A stretch of 64,000 bases of DNA, taken from Cryobacterium gelidum (GTDB lineage: Bacteria; Actinomycetota; Actinomycetes; Actinomycetales; Microbacteriaceae). Positions 44,718-52,196 of this stretch are shown here, piece after piece (the stretch's first letter is position 1; every line of letters starts with the position of its first letter). Both the position numbers and the translations under genes were made by a program. Below the pieces are notes generated by a model, which saw nothing but the letters and a program-made list of their open reading frames with translations, did not search any database and was not told the origin of the DNA. The stretch covers positions 96,580-160,579 of the forward strand of contig NZ_SOHL01000009.1 of the NCBI RefSeq assembly GCF_004403985.1. The letters are read 5' to 3'.

Positions 44718-47700
44718 TCCGGGCGCGCAGCCTTCGACGCGACCGTCGTCGTCGCGGCGGATTCAGCGACCGAACTGGCTGCCGTTTTCACCGGTGCCTT
44801 CTTCACCGGTGTCTTCTTGGCAGCGGGCTTCTTGACCGCAGTCTTTTTGGCCGCGGTCACAGGTGCGACCGTGCCGTTCAACGCGGCCTTGGCCGCCGCG
44901 TTCGCGGCTCGGGTAGCGGCCGCCTTCTTGGCGGTAGCCGCCTTTGCGGCCGCAGTCGGCGCCTTCTTCACGGCCGGCTTCTTCACGGCTGGCTTCTTGA
45001 CCGTGGCCTTCTTGGCCGGTGCCTTCGTACGCGGCGCGGCCGGACCCTTGGCCCGTTTGTCGGCGAGCAGCTCCACGGCCCGGTCGAAGTCGATCTCCTC
45101 GATGTCCTCCGACTTGGGAATGGTCGCGTTGGTGACCCCATCGGTCACATAGGCACCGAACCGACCGTCCTTGATCTTGATCGCCTTGCCGCTCTCGGGG
45201 TCAGGCGCTTCGAATTCCTTCAGGGCGCTCGACGCACGGCGGGCACCGTACTTGGGTTGGGCGTAGAGCTCGATCGCGCCCGGCAGGTCGATTTCGAAGA
45301 TCTGGTCTTCGCTCGTGAGCGACCGGGTGTCGATCCCCTTCTTCAGGTACGGGCCGAACTTGCCGTTCTGGGCCAGAATCTCGGTGCCGGTTTCCGGGTC
45401 GAGCCCGACCGTGCGCGGCAGGGCGAGCAGCCGCAAGGCCGTGTCCAGGTCGACCGTGGCCAGATCCATAGATTTGAAAATGGATGCTGTGCGCGGTTTG
45501 TCCGCGGCGGCCACCTTTTTCGCGGCCGGCTTGCGCTTCGGCTTGGGCACGGTGACCTCGCCGGTGGAGGGATCGATAGTTTCGACCGGTGCGGCGATGG
45601 CCGGAACATCGGGCTCGGCCGGGGCTGGCGCGAGCTCGGTGACGTACGGTCCGAACCGGCCGTCCTTCGCAACGATCTCCTTACCGTTCTCCGGGTTGAG
45701 TCCGATGACGCGATCGGTGACGATCGGGGCGTCGATGAGCTCGCGGGCTTTGGTCGCGGTCAGTTCGTCGGGGGCGAGTTCCGGCGGAATGTTTACGCGG
45801 CGGGGCGGGGCATCCGCTGCGGCGTCGGGGTCGACGACCTCGAGGTAGGGACCGTACTTGCCGATGCGCAGGGTGATGTCGTCGCTGATGGTGACCGAGT
45901 TGATCACGCGCGGGTCGATCTCACCGAGGTTGTCGATGACCTGTCGCAGGCCGCGATGCTTGTCGCTGCCGAAATAGAAGCTGTTGAGCCAGTCGAGGCG
46001 GTTGGCTTCGCCGCCGGCGATGCGGTCGAGGTCGTCCTCCATCTCGGCGGTGAAGTCGTATTCGACCAGGTCGCTAAAGAACTCTTCGAGCAGACGCACC
46101 ACCGAGAAGGCGATCCAGTTGGGAACGAGCGACTGGCCGCGCGGCGTGACGTAGCCGCGCTCGGTGATGGTCGAGATGATCGACGCGAACGTCGAGGGGC
46201 GGCCGATGCCGAGCTCTTCGAGCTTCTTGACCAGGCTGGCCTCGGTGTAGCGAGCAGCCGGGGTCGTCTCGTGGCCCTTGGCCTCAAGATCGAGCAGGGT
46301 CAGCGTCTGGCCCTCTTCGAGCGGCGGCAGCTTCGACTCGGTCGCGTCGGTCGACGCGTTGCGCTCCTCGTCCTTCGACTCCTCGTAGGCGAGCATGAAG
46401 CCGCGGAAGGTGATGACCGTTCCGCTGGCTCCGAATTCGGCGAGCGCACCCGACGCGGAGGGGTGCTCCGTCGTGCCGGTCGGACCGGCCGCGATAGTCA
46501 CTGAAGCGGTCGAGCCAGTGGCGTCCTTCATCTGTGAAGCGACGGTGCGCTTCCAGATCAGGTCGTAGAGCTTGAAGTCGTTGCCGCGCAGGCTCGAGGC
46601 GAGTGAAGCCGGGGTGCGGAAGGTGTCGCCGGAGGGACGAATGGCTTCGTGCGCCTCCTGCGCGTTCTTGCTCTTGCCCTTGTAGGCGCGCGGAGCATCC
46701 GGAACGGTCTCGGCGCCGTACAGCGCAGCCGCCTGGGTGCGGGCGGCTGTGAGGGCCTGCTGACCGAGCGACGGGGAGTCGGTACGCATATAGGTGATGT
46801 ACCCATTTTCGTACAGCGACTGGGCGACGCTCATGGTCTGCCGGGCGGTGAAGCGCAGCTTGCGCGCCGCTTCCTGCTGCAGGGTCGAGGTCGTGAACGG
46901 TGCGGCCGGGCTGCGCCGGTAGGGCTTCGAGGTGACCTTGCTGACCTCGAGCTTGACGCCGGGGGTCCGCAGCGCGATCGTCAACGCCTGGGCAGCGGAA
47001 GCGTCGAGGGTGACGGCCTTCACGGCGGGTTTGAGTGCACCGGAGTCATCGAAGTCGCCACCGGTGGCAATGCGCTCACCGTTCAGACGCACGAGCTTCG
47101 CGTCGAACGCCTGGTCAGTTTCTGAAGCGGATGCTGCCAGTCGCGCCAGCAGGTCCCAGTAGCCGGCGGAGACGAATGCGAGGCGCTCCTTCTCCCGGTC
47201 GACGACGAGGCGGGTCGCGGCGCTCTGCACGCGTCCGGCGGACAGGCCGGGGCCGACCTTGCGCCAGAGCACCGGGGAAATCTCGTAGCCGTAGATGCGG
47301 TCGAGGATGCGCCGGGTCTCCTGCGCGTCGACGAGGGCGGTGTCGAGTTCGCGGGTGTTGTCCTTGGCGGCGAGGATGGCGTCCTTGGTGATCTCGTGAA
47401 ACACCATCCGCTTCACCGGTACCTTGGGCTGCAGCACCTGCAGCAGGTGCCAGGCGATTGCCTCGCCCTCGCGGTCCTCATCAGTTGCGAGCAAGAGTTC
47501 GTTCGCATTCTTGAGTGCCCGCTTGAGTTCGCTGACGGTCTTCTTCTTGGCGTCGCTCACCACGTAGTACGGTTCAAAGCCGTTTTCGACGTCGACCGAA
47601 AAGCGGCCGAGTGCGCCCTTTTTCAGCTCGGGGGGCAGGTTTTTCGGCTCGATCAGATCGCGAATGTGACCGACCGAAGACAAAACCTCGTAGCCGTCGC

Positions 47701-47770
47701 CGAGATACGCGGCGATCGACTTCATCTTGGTCGGTGATTCAACAATGACCAGCTTCTTAGTGCCTGGCAC
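44714..47770 (-). CDS. topA: DNA topoisomerase I
   Basis: 1018-aa type IA topoisomerase relaxing negative supercoils. The TOPRIM domain has LVIVESPTK and DEDREGEAIAWH; the catalytic Tyr is in GYITYMRTDS. Repeated C-terminal topoisomerase modules (GKFGPYL, DGRFGAYV) follow, and the end is a Lys/Ala/Pro-rich basic tail of about 90 residues, as in actinobacterial TopA. I chose GTG 47770 with GAGGAG upstream; the open frame runs to 47890 but the extra residues have no homology. Confidence 0.96.
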   Translation of the reverse strand: MPGTKKLVIVESPTKMKSIAAYLGDGYEVLSSVGHIRDLIEPKNLPPELKKGALGRFSVDVENGFEPYYVVSDAKKKTVSELKRALKNANELLLATDEDREGEAIAWHLLQVLQPKVPVKRMVFHEITKDAILAAKDNTRELDTALVDAQETRRILDRIYGYEISPVLWRKVGPGLSAGRVQSAATRLVVDREKERLAFVSAGYWDLLARLAASASETDQAFDAKLVRLNGERIATGGDFDDSGALKPAVKAVTLDASAAQALTIALRTPGVKLEVSKVTSKPYRRSPAAPFTTSTLQQEAARKLRFTARQTMSVAQSLYENGYITYMRTDSPSLGQQALTAARTQAAALYGAETVPDAPRAYKGKSKNAQEAHEAIRPSGDTFRTPASLASSLRGNDFKLYDLIWKRTVASQMKDATGSTASVTIAAGPTGTTEHPSASGALAEFGASGTVITFRGFMLAYEESKDEERNASTDATESKLPPLEEGQTLTLLDLEAKGHETTPAARYTEASLVKKLEELGIGRPSTFASIISTITERGYVTPRGQSLVPNWIAFSVVRLLEEFFSDLVEYDFTAEMEDDLDRIAGGEANRLDWLNSFYFGSDKHRGLRQVIDNLGEIDPRVINSVTISDDITLRIGKYGPYLEVVDPDAAADAPPRRVNIPPELAPDELTATKARELIDAPIVTDRVIGLNPENGKEIVAKDGRFGPYVTELAPAPAEPDVPAIAAPVETIDPSTGEVTVPKPKRKPAAKKVAAADKPRTASIFKSMDLATVDLDTALRLLALPRTVGLDPETGTEILAQNGKFGPYLKKGIDTRSLTSEDQIFEIDLPGAIELYAQPKYGARRASSALKEFEAPDPESGKAIKIKDGRFGAYVTDGVTNATIPKSEDIEEIDFDRAVELLADKRAKGPAAPRTKAPAKKATVKKPAVKKPAVKKAPTAAAKAATAKKAAATRAANAAAKAALNGTVAPVTAAKKTAVKKPAAKKTPVKKAPVKTAASSVAESAATTTVASKAARPE

Positions 47771-47977
47771 CAGACTCCTCTTTATACATAGTGACCGAAT
47801 CATGGGCCAAGGCACACCATACACACCGGAATGGAGTGCCCGCCTAATCGACGGGCGCGTCTCGGCGCGTCCCGCTCGCATACACGGCACTCCCAGCCAT
47901 TGCTCAGTTCACTCTCGGTGCTCATCACGACAATCCCAAACCCTTGATGTTTGCCTGACCGAGTGCAGAATAGTCCT

Positions 47978-48214
47978 ATGGGTACAATGACGGCCACATA
48001 CACCGCGAAGTTGACGGACGGGCCCCTTCAGGGCAAGACAATCACGACGACTTTCCTCGACTCGGGTGATCCTCAGCCCCGCATCGAGATTCCGGCCGAC
48101 TCCGGCAAGCGCTATCTCTATGCGCGCGGCGCCGGCCTGGAGTTCGAGGGTTCCGATTCCCCCGGTCGCCCGAGCGCGGTCGAGTACCGCTACCTCGAGG
48201 CGCTCCTCCCCTAA
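47978..48214 (+). CDS. Conserved-looking small hypothetical protein
   Basis: 78 aa, no membrane segment. A beta-rich pattern with GPLQGKTITTTFLDSGDPQPRI and YLYARGAGLEFE reads like a folded small domain rather than a chance frame. It is divergent from topA. The start may be 47978 or 47987; neither has a clear ribosome site. Function unknown. Confidence 0.6.
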   Translation: MGTMTATYTAKLTDGPLQGKTITTTFLDSGDPQPRIEIPADSGKRYLYARGAGLEFEGSDSPGRPSAVEYRYLEALLP

Positions 48215-48269
48215 ATCGTTCGTCCACGAGTTCGCTGCGGGGCGTCAACCGACCGCGCTCGGGCGCGCG

Positions 48270-48665
48270 CTAACCGGCCGGCGGCCCGGCCCGGGCACTC
48301 GCGGAGATATCGATGCCGTGCACCCGGCGCCGGACCGAAACGGATGCGACCAGCCCGATCACCATGCACTGCGTGACGGCCGTCTCGTTCAGCGTCGCCA
48401 CGGCTTCCGCTGCTTCGCAGGGGAAGCCGGCGATTGCGCCGGAGGCGGTGTCGGCAGCAGCGAGGGCGGCGGCGTCGGCCGCGTTTGCTACAGACCGTGC
48501 GTCGGCGAGCAGGGCGAGGACCGCCACGACGAGGCTCGTCAACAGCACGGTCGCAGCGAGCACCGCCAGGGCGAGGATTGACCCCGCTCCCCGCTCGCTG
48601 CGCCTGATCTCGGCGGTTCCGATCCCGGCGGCCCCGATCGCGGGATTATCATCGTGCGCGCTCAC
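48270..48665 (-). CDS. TadG-like pilus locus protein (Rv3654c type)
   Basis: 131 aa. A single N-terminal membrane helix (ILALAVLAATVLLTSLVVAVLALL) follows RRSERGAGS, the pattern of TadE/TadG-like pseudopilins. The GTG start overlaps the TadE-like stop by four bases (GTGA). It is the last gene of the tad cluster. In mycobacteria the equivalent small protein follows the TadE-like protein in the same order. Confidence 0.8.
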   Translation of the reverse strand: MSAHDDNPAIGAAGIGTAEIRRSERGAGSILALAVLAATVLLTSLVVAVLALLADARSVANAADAAALAAADTASGAIAGFPCEAAEAVATLNETAVTQCMVIGLVASVSVRRRVHGIDISASARAGPPAG

Positions 48666-49057
48666 AATCCACCGGCCAGGGCGCAGGAGCGCGCTTCGAG
48701 GGTCAGGCCCGCGAATATGCCGGTCAGGCCGGGGGCAGTGACTCGGGCACAGACAAACTCGCCGCGCCCTTCCGTGGACAGGCTGGCCCCCGATACCGCC
48801 TGCTGCACCAGCATCGCGGCACGCCCCGGACTGTCGCCGCGGGCGAGCGCCCGCGCGGCGGTTGCGGCAGCATCCGTCAACCGCACCTGAACTCCGACGA
48901 CCTGCACGGCACCAAGGCAACAGGCCAGAACGAGTACGACCGCTGGCAGCGCCGTGGCGAATTCGGCGGTCGTACTCCCCCTGCTGTCGAGACGCCGCGC
49001 ACTCGTCCGATTCGCAAAAAACGATCGGCCCGCCCGGCTATCCCACGCTGAGGGCAC
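48662..49057 (-). CDS. TadE-like pseudopilin
   Basis: 131 aa. STTAEFATALPAVVLVLACCLGA is the TadE motif: a short basic leader, a Glu five residues into the hydrophobic stretch, then one helix. The start is uncertain. GTG 49057, inside the end of the DUF4244 gene, is the nearest in-frame start codon and implies translational coupling. A longer frame reaches 49156 but lies wholly in the DUF4244 gene. Confidence 0.75.
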   Translation of the reverse strand: MPSAWDSRAGRSFFANRTSARRLDSRGSTTAEFATALPAVVLVLACCLGAVQVVGVQVRLTDAAATAARALARGDSPGRAAMLVQQAVSGASLSTEGRGEFVCARVTAPGLTGIFAGLTLEARSCALAGGL

Positions 49058-49253
49058 GTCGCACCAGATCGGTGAGCATTCCGCGCACCTCGTCGCTGCG
49101 CAGAATGACGATGAGCAGTCCGGCGAACCCGACCGCGGCCATCGTGGCCACCACATATTCCGCCGTCGCTGCTCCGGCCTCGTCCGCCAGCCGTCGCAGT
49201 GCGGTTGTTTTTGGTACTTCAGTTTTCGTGGTCACCGCGATCTTTGTATTCAC
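49038..49253 (-). CDS. DUF4244 protein, Flp-pilin-like major subunit
   Basis: 71 aa. The core is DEAGAATAEYVVATMAAVGFAGLLIVIL: a prepilin-like processing region with Glu followed by one helix, as in Flp pilins. I chose GTG 49253 because GGAGA lies eight bases upstream; an ATG eight codons earlier (49277) has none. It is probably the main pilus subunit. A prepilin peptidase is not in the window. Confidence 0.82.
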   Translation of the reverse strand: MNTKIAVTTKTEVPKTTALRRLADEAGAATAEYVVATMAAVGFAGLLIVILRSDEVRGMLTDLVRRALSVG

Positions 49254-49362
49254 AGACTCGTCTCCTTCTGCGTCCATTGACGCGGGTTGGGCGGCACGAG
49301 CAGGTTCACTCTGCCCGGACCTGGCGGCGCACGCCGCCGCATCCGCTCATCAGTCGATAGAT

Positions 49363-50499
49363 TCAGAAGGTCGTCAGTGTGGAGGAGAGCACGCTGATCA
49401 GCAGCGGCACCACGCCGACCAGCATGAACGCGGGCAGCACACACAGCCCGAGCGGTAGCATCAGCGTCACCGACAGCGTCGCGGCACGGCGCTGCCCGGC
49501 ACTGCGAGCATCGCGCCGCAACTGTTCAGCCTCGCTGCGGAGCAGTTCCGCCGCCGGAACGCCCGCCCGTGACGACAGGTCAAGCACCCGGTCAACCGGG
49601 TCGTCGCCGTCGGCACGGACGCCTGCATCTGCACCTGCATCTGCATCTGCACCTGCACCTGCACCTGCACCTGCACCGGGCGCAATACCAAAGCGCTCGG
49701 CTGCTGCACGCACCAGCGCTCGCGAACGGTCGATGGACCCGCCGCCGGACATGGCAATAGCCATGAGTTCGAGTCGCAGCCCCGGGGTCAGATCGGTCGG
49801 GGCCGCTCGGCGAACCAGCGCGCGGTTCCAGCTTGCGGCGGCGAGCATCAACAGTGCGCCACCGCCCAGGCAAACCAGTCCCGGCAGGGTTGCGAACAGG
49901 GTGTGTAGGGAATCGAATCCCATGAGGCTGCCGAAGACGATTCCGATCACCGGCAACACCATCACCAGTCGGGCCGTCGCCCGTGGGGCGGCCAGCGCCA
50001 CCTCGAGATCACGCTGCACCTGGGCGAGTTCGCGCAGCGACGCGGCAAGCTCACGCAAGCACCCGGCCAACGGTGCACCGGCCTGAGTGGCCACCTGCCA
50101 GGCCGCGGCAAGTCCGAGCCAGGCGCGCTCGGCCTGAACGGCCGCGTCGCCCCGCCGCCGGGCGCGGCCTGCAACTGCCGCGCGCGCGGAGCCGCCCGCC
50201 ACCTGCTTCTCTCGAGCCTGTCGATGTGCCTGCCCAGCGATCGCGTCGGCCACGCTGTCGCCACGGGCCGCAGCCCTGGCCGCGGCCCGCAGAATTCGGG
50301 TCGTCGCCGCAGCCTGCGGCGACCCGACTCCGCTTTTAGCCGCGCTCGGCGCAACAGCCGGCATCACCGCCCCGGCCCGCGCCGGCATGAGATACCCCCA
50401 CGCCGACACCGGGGAGACGCCGGCCGAGAGCAGCACGGCAAGTCGCTGCGTCACCGCCGCGACCTCCTCGATCGGCGGCACCACGTCACCGCGCCGCAT
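49363..50499 (-). CDS. Tad pilus inner-membrane protein (TadB/TadC type)
   Basis: 378 aa. Two T2SSF-like regions are visible: VTQRLAVLLSAGVSPVSAW near the N terminus and a second around LRLELMAIAMSGGGSIDRSRALV, with membrane helices at about 185-240 and 345-375. Most actinobacteria have separate TadB and TadC genes; here a single gene seems to cover both. The region between the halves holds a nine-unit hexanucleotide repeat. ATG 50499 has GGGGAG about nine bases upstream. Confidence 0.82.
   Translation of the reverse strand: MRRGDVVPPIEEVAAVTQRLAVLLSAGVSPVSAWGYLMPARAGAVMPAVAPSAAKSGVGSPQAAATTRILRAAARAAARGDSVADAIAGQAHRQAREKQVAGGSARAAVAGRARRRGDAAVQAERAWLGLAAAWQVATQAGAPLAGCLRELAASLRELAQVQRDLEVALAAPRATARLVMVLPVIGIVFGSLMGFDSLHTLFATLPGLVCLGGGALLMLAAASWNRALVRRAAPTDLTPGLRLELMAIAMSGGGSIDRSRALVRAAAERFGIAPGAGAGAGAGADADAGADAGVRADGDDPVDRVLDLSSRAGVPAAELLRSEAEQLRRDARSAGQRRAATLSVTLMLPLGLCVLPAFMLVGVVPLLISVLSSTLTTF
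49624..49677 (-). repeat. Hexanucleotide microsatellite in the TadB-like gene
   Basis: Nine tandem copies of TGCACC or TGCATC (plus strand) encode alternating Gly-Ala and Asp-Ala pairs. The units are six bases, so slippage would change a flexible linker without shifting the frame. Confidence 0.9.
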
Positions 50500-50556
50500 G
50501 GCCGGACGCTCCCCCCGCAAAATAGTGGCCGATCGAGGCTGTCGACCCGGGTCGCA

Positions 50557-51744
50557 TCAGACCTCCTCGATCGAGAGTCGGTCTCGGTCGCTGAGGGTGA
50601 ACCGTCCGACCGCCTCGAGCCGGCGCACCCCGGCGGTACGCTCCAGATGCAGCACGAGCCCAATCGCGCTCACCGTCTGCCGAGCCACGGCCGCGGCGCT
50701 CATTCCAGCGAGAGCTCCGAGCGCCTCCAGCCTGGCGGGCACATCATCGAGCGAATTGGCGTGCAGCGTGCCAGCTCCCCCGTCGTGCCCGGTATTGAGG
50801 GCGGCAAGCAGCTCCCGAATCTCCGACCCGCGGCACTCGCCGAGCACAAGCCGGTCCGGGCGCATGCGCAACGCCTCCCGCAGCAGCGCCTCGAGGCCGA
50901 TGCGGCCGGCCCCCTCCAGATTGGCCTGCCGAGCCTCCAGGGCGACCACGTGCGGATGCCGAATGCGCAGCTCCGCGACGTCTTCGATCGCGACAATGCG
51001 CTCGTCGGCCGGCGCCTCGCCGAGCAACGCGGCTAGCAAGGTGGTCTTTCCGCTGCCGGCGGCACCGGTGATGAGCAGATTCTGGCGCCCGAGCACTGCA
51101 GCACGCAGTCGATTCACGCGGGCAGCGGATGCCTCCCCCACGCCGAATAGACCGGCGTCAGCGAGCGCACCGAGACTTCGATTCGCCGCGTGCGGCAGCC
51201 GAATGGAGAGCAGCGTTCCCGTGCTTGACACTGGCGGTAGCACGGCGTGCACTCTGATGCCGTCGGCCAGACGCACGTCGACGCAGGGGCTCGCCTCGTC
51301 GATGTGCCGCCCACCCAGCGCGATCAGCCGCACCGCCAACTCGCGCACCTCGGATTCACCGACCCGCCAGGCCGGCGCGAAGGTGAGGCCGTGCCCGGCA
51401 TCGATCCAGAGCCCTGACCCCCCATTGACGAACAGGTCTGTGGTTTCAGGGTTCGCGGCATAGCCGGCCAGTGGGCCGAGCGCGCGTACGTCGAGGCGCA
51501 CGCTCCCGCCTGGGGCCGGGACTGCGCCCGGTGCTCCGGTGTGCGGCACGGCGCCAGCGGCATCCATTGTTGCCGAGCGATGCCGAGGGAACTTCGGCGG
51601 CAATGGTGCCGATACCGGCCGGGCATCGAACGGATGCGCCACAGCCGGGCTTGTCCACGGCGCAGCCCACGGGGCTGCCGCTCCTGCCGAAGGGGAAGGG
51701 GAAGCAACTGTGTAAGACGGAACGGCGACGAAGGGCTGACCCAT
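50557..51744 (-). CDS. Tad pilus assembly ATPase (TadA/CpaF family)
   Basis: 395-aa secretion ATPase that powers Flp pilus assembly. Walker A is LLITGAAGSGKTT and the Asp box is IVAIEDVAEL; Walker B lies in RPDRLVLGECRG and the His box in GTLHANS. The N-terminal 75 residues are Pro/Ala/Ser-rich. The ATG is preceded by TAGCGT plus six bases and no usable Shine-Dalgarno, so it is probably leaderless. The TadB-like gene follows after 57 bp. No TadZ/Ssd homologue precedes it, unlike in mycobacteria. Confidence 0.92.
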   Translation of the reverse strand: MGQPFVAVPSYTVASPSPSAGAAAPWAAPWTSPAVAHPFDARPVSAPLPPKFPRHRSATMDAAGAVPHTGAPGAVPAPGGSVRLDVRALGPLAGYAANPETTDLFVNGGSGLWIDAGHGLTFAPAWRVGESEVRELAVRLIALGGRHIDEASPCVDVRLADGIRVHAVLPPVSSTGTLLSIRLPHAANRSLGALADAGLFGVGEASAARVNRLRAAVLGRQNLLITGAAGSGKTTLLAALLGEAPADERIVAIEDVAELRIRHPHVVALEARQANLEGAGRIGLEALLREALRMRPDRLVLGECRGSEIRELLAALNTGHDGGAGTLHANSLDDVPARLEALGALAGMSAAAVARQTVSAIGLVLHLERTAGVRRLEAVGRFTLSDRDRLSIEEV

Positions 51745-51884
51745 GCTCCGACGCTAGAGCCAGCCAGCGCCGCACCAACTCGCCCTGCAGAATCTGTGGA
51801 GAGCGTGGCGCCCGATGGGACTGGGGAGGGACAAAACAGATGCGGTGCGCGAGCCGTGACGGCGCGACCTTGTGAGCGCACGCT

Positions 51885-51987
51885 TAAACAGAAGGGGCGG
51901 CACCTATTGGGGGGAACAGGTGCCGCCTAGCACCGCGCAGATTGGGGGGAACCGTACGCGATGCCGGTCAAAACTTTCGTTCAGACG
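51885..51987 (-). ncRNA. 6C small RNA
   Basis: Two stem-loops each expose six C residues in the loop. Hairpin 1 pairs 51957-51964 with 51930-51937 (eight pairs, one G-U), with CCCCCC opposite 51944-51949. Hairpin 2 pairs 51918-51927 with 51896-51905 (ten perfect pairs), with CCCCCC opposite 51909-51914. This is the diagnostic form of the actinobacterial 6C motif (B11 in mycobacteria), a trans-acting sRNA using its C-rich loops on G-rich mRNA. Location beside the tad cluster matches mycobacteria. Ends are estimated from the promoter and the T-rich stretch after hairpin 2. Confidence 0.88.
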
Positions 51988-51993
51988 TTGATT

Positions 51994-52021
51994 AGTTTAC
52001 GCAGCCCGCGACAAAATGCAA
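51994..52021 (-). promoter_or_regulatory. Promoter of the 6C RNA
   Basis: On the minus strand TTGCAT (52016-52021) and TAAACT (51994-51999) are separated by 16 bases. Transcription would start near 51987 and give an RNA of about 100 nt ending after hairpin 2, close to the known size of the mycobacterial RNA. Confidence 0.65.
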
Positions 52022-52045
52022 GTCCAATGTCCTCATTTGAGAGGA

Positions 52046-52103
52046 CCCTCGCCTGGGGGGTATGAAATCACCTTCCCGCGAGGGCGAATTCCCCATTTTT
52101 TTT
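52046..52103 (+). terminator. Hairpin with T-run in the acsA leader
   Basis: CCCTCGC (52046-52052) pairs with GCGAGGG (52078-52084), followed at 52096-52103 by eight T residues. No rightward gene lies upstream. If transcription of acsA starts before 52046, this could work as an attenuator; otherwise it is idle. The stem is short and the T-run is 11 bases away, so it is a weak case. Confidence 0.35.
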
Positions 52104-52104
52104 G

Positions 52105-52118
52105 CTCTGTATACAGAG
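52105..52118. promoter_or_regulatory. Perfect palindrome upstream of acsA
   Basis: CTCTGTATACAGAG is a 14-base perfect palindrome 79 bases before the acsA start. Its 10-base core CTGTATACAG recurs exactly inside acsA at 53259-53268. GTATAC-centred palindromes are typical GntR/FadR-type operators. Confidence 0.5.
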
Positions 52119-52196
52119 ATTGGCCGCGAACCGGTAGGGTTCAATTGAGCTGGCAATGTCCCGCATGCACGTACCGCAAAGGAGCGAACTACACAT

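Noticed and set aside
49624-49677. Repeat array as CRISPR
   Set aside because: Six-base units without spacers inside a coding gene.
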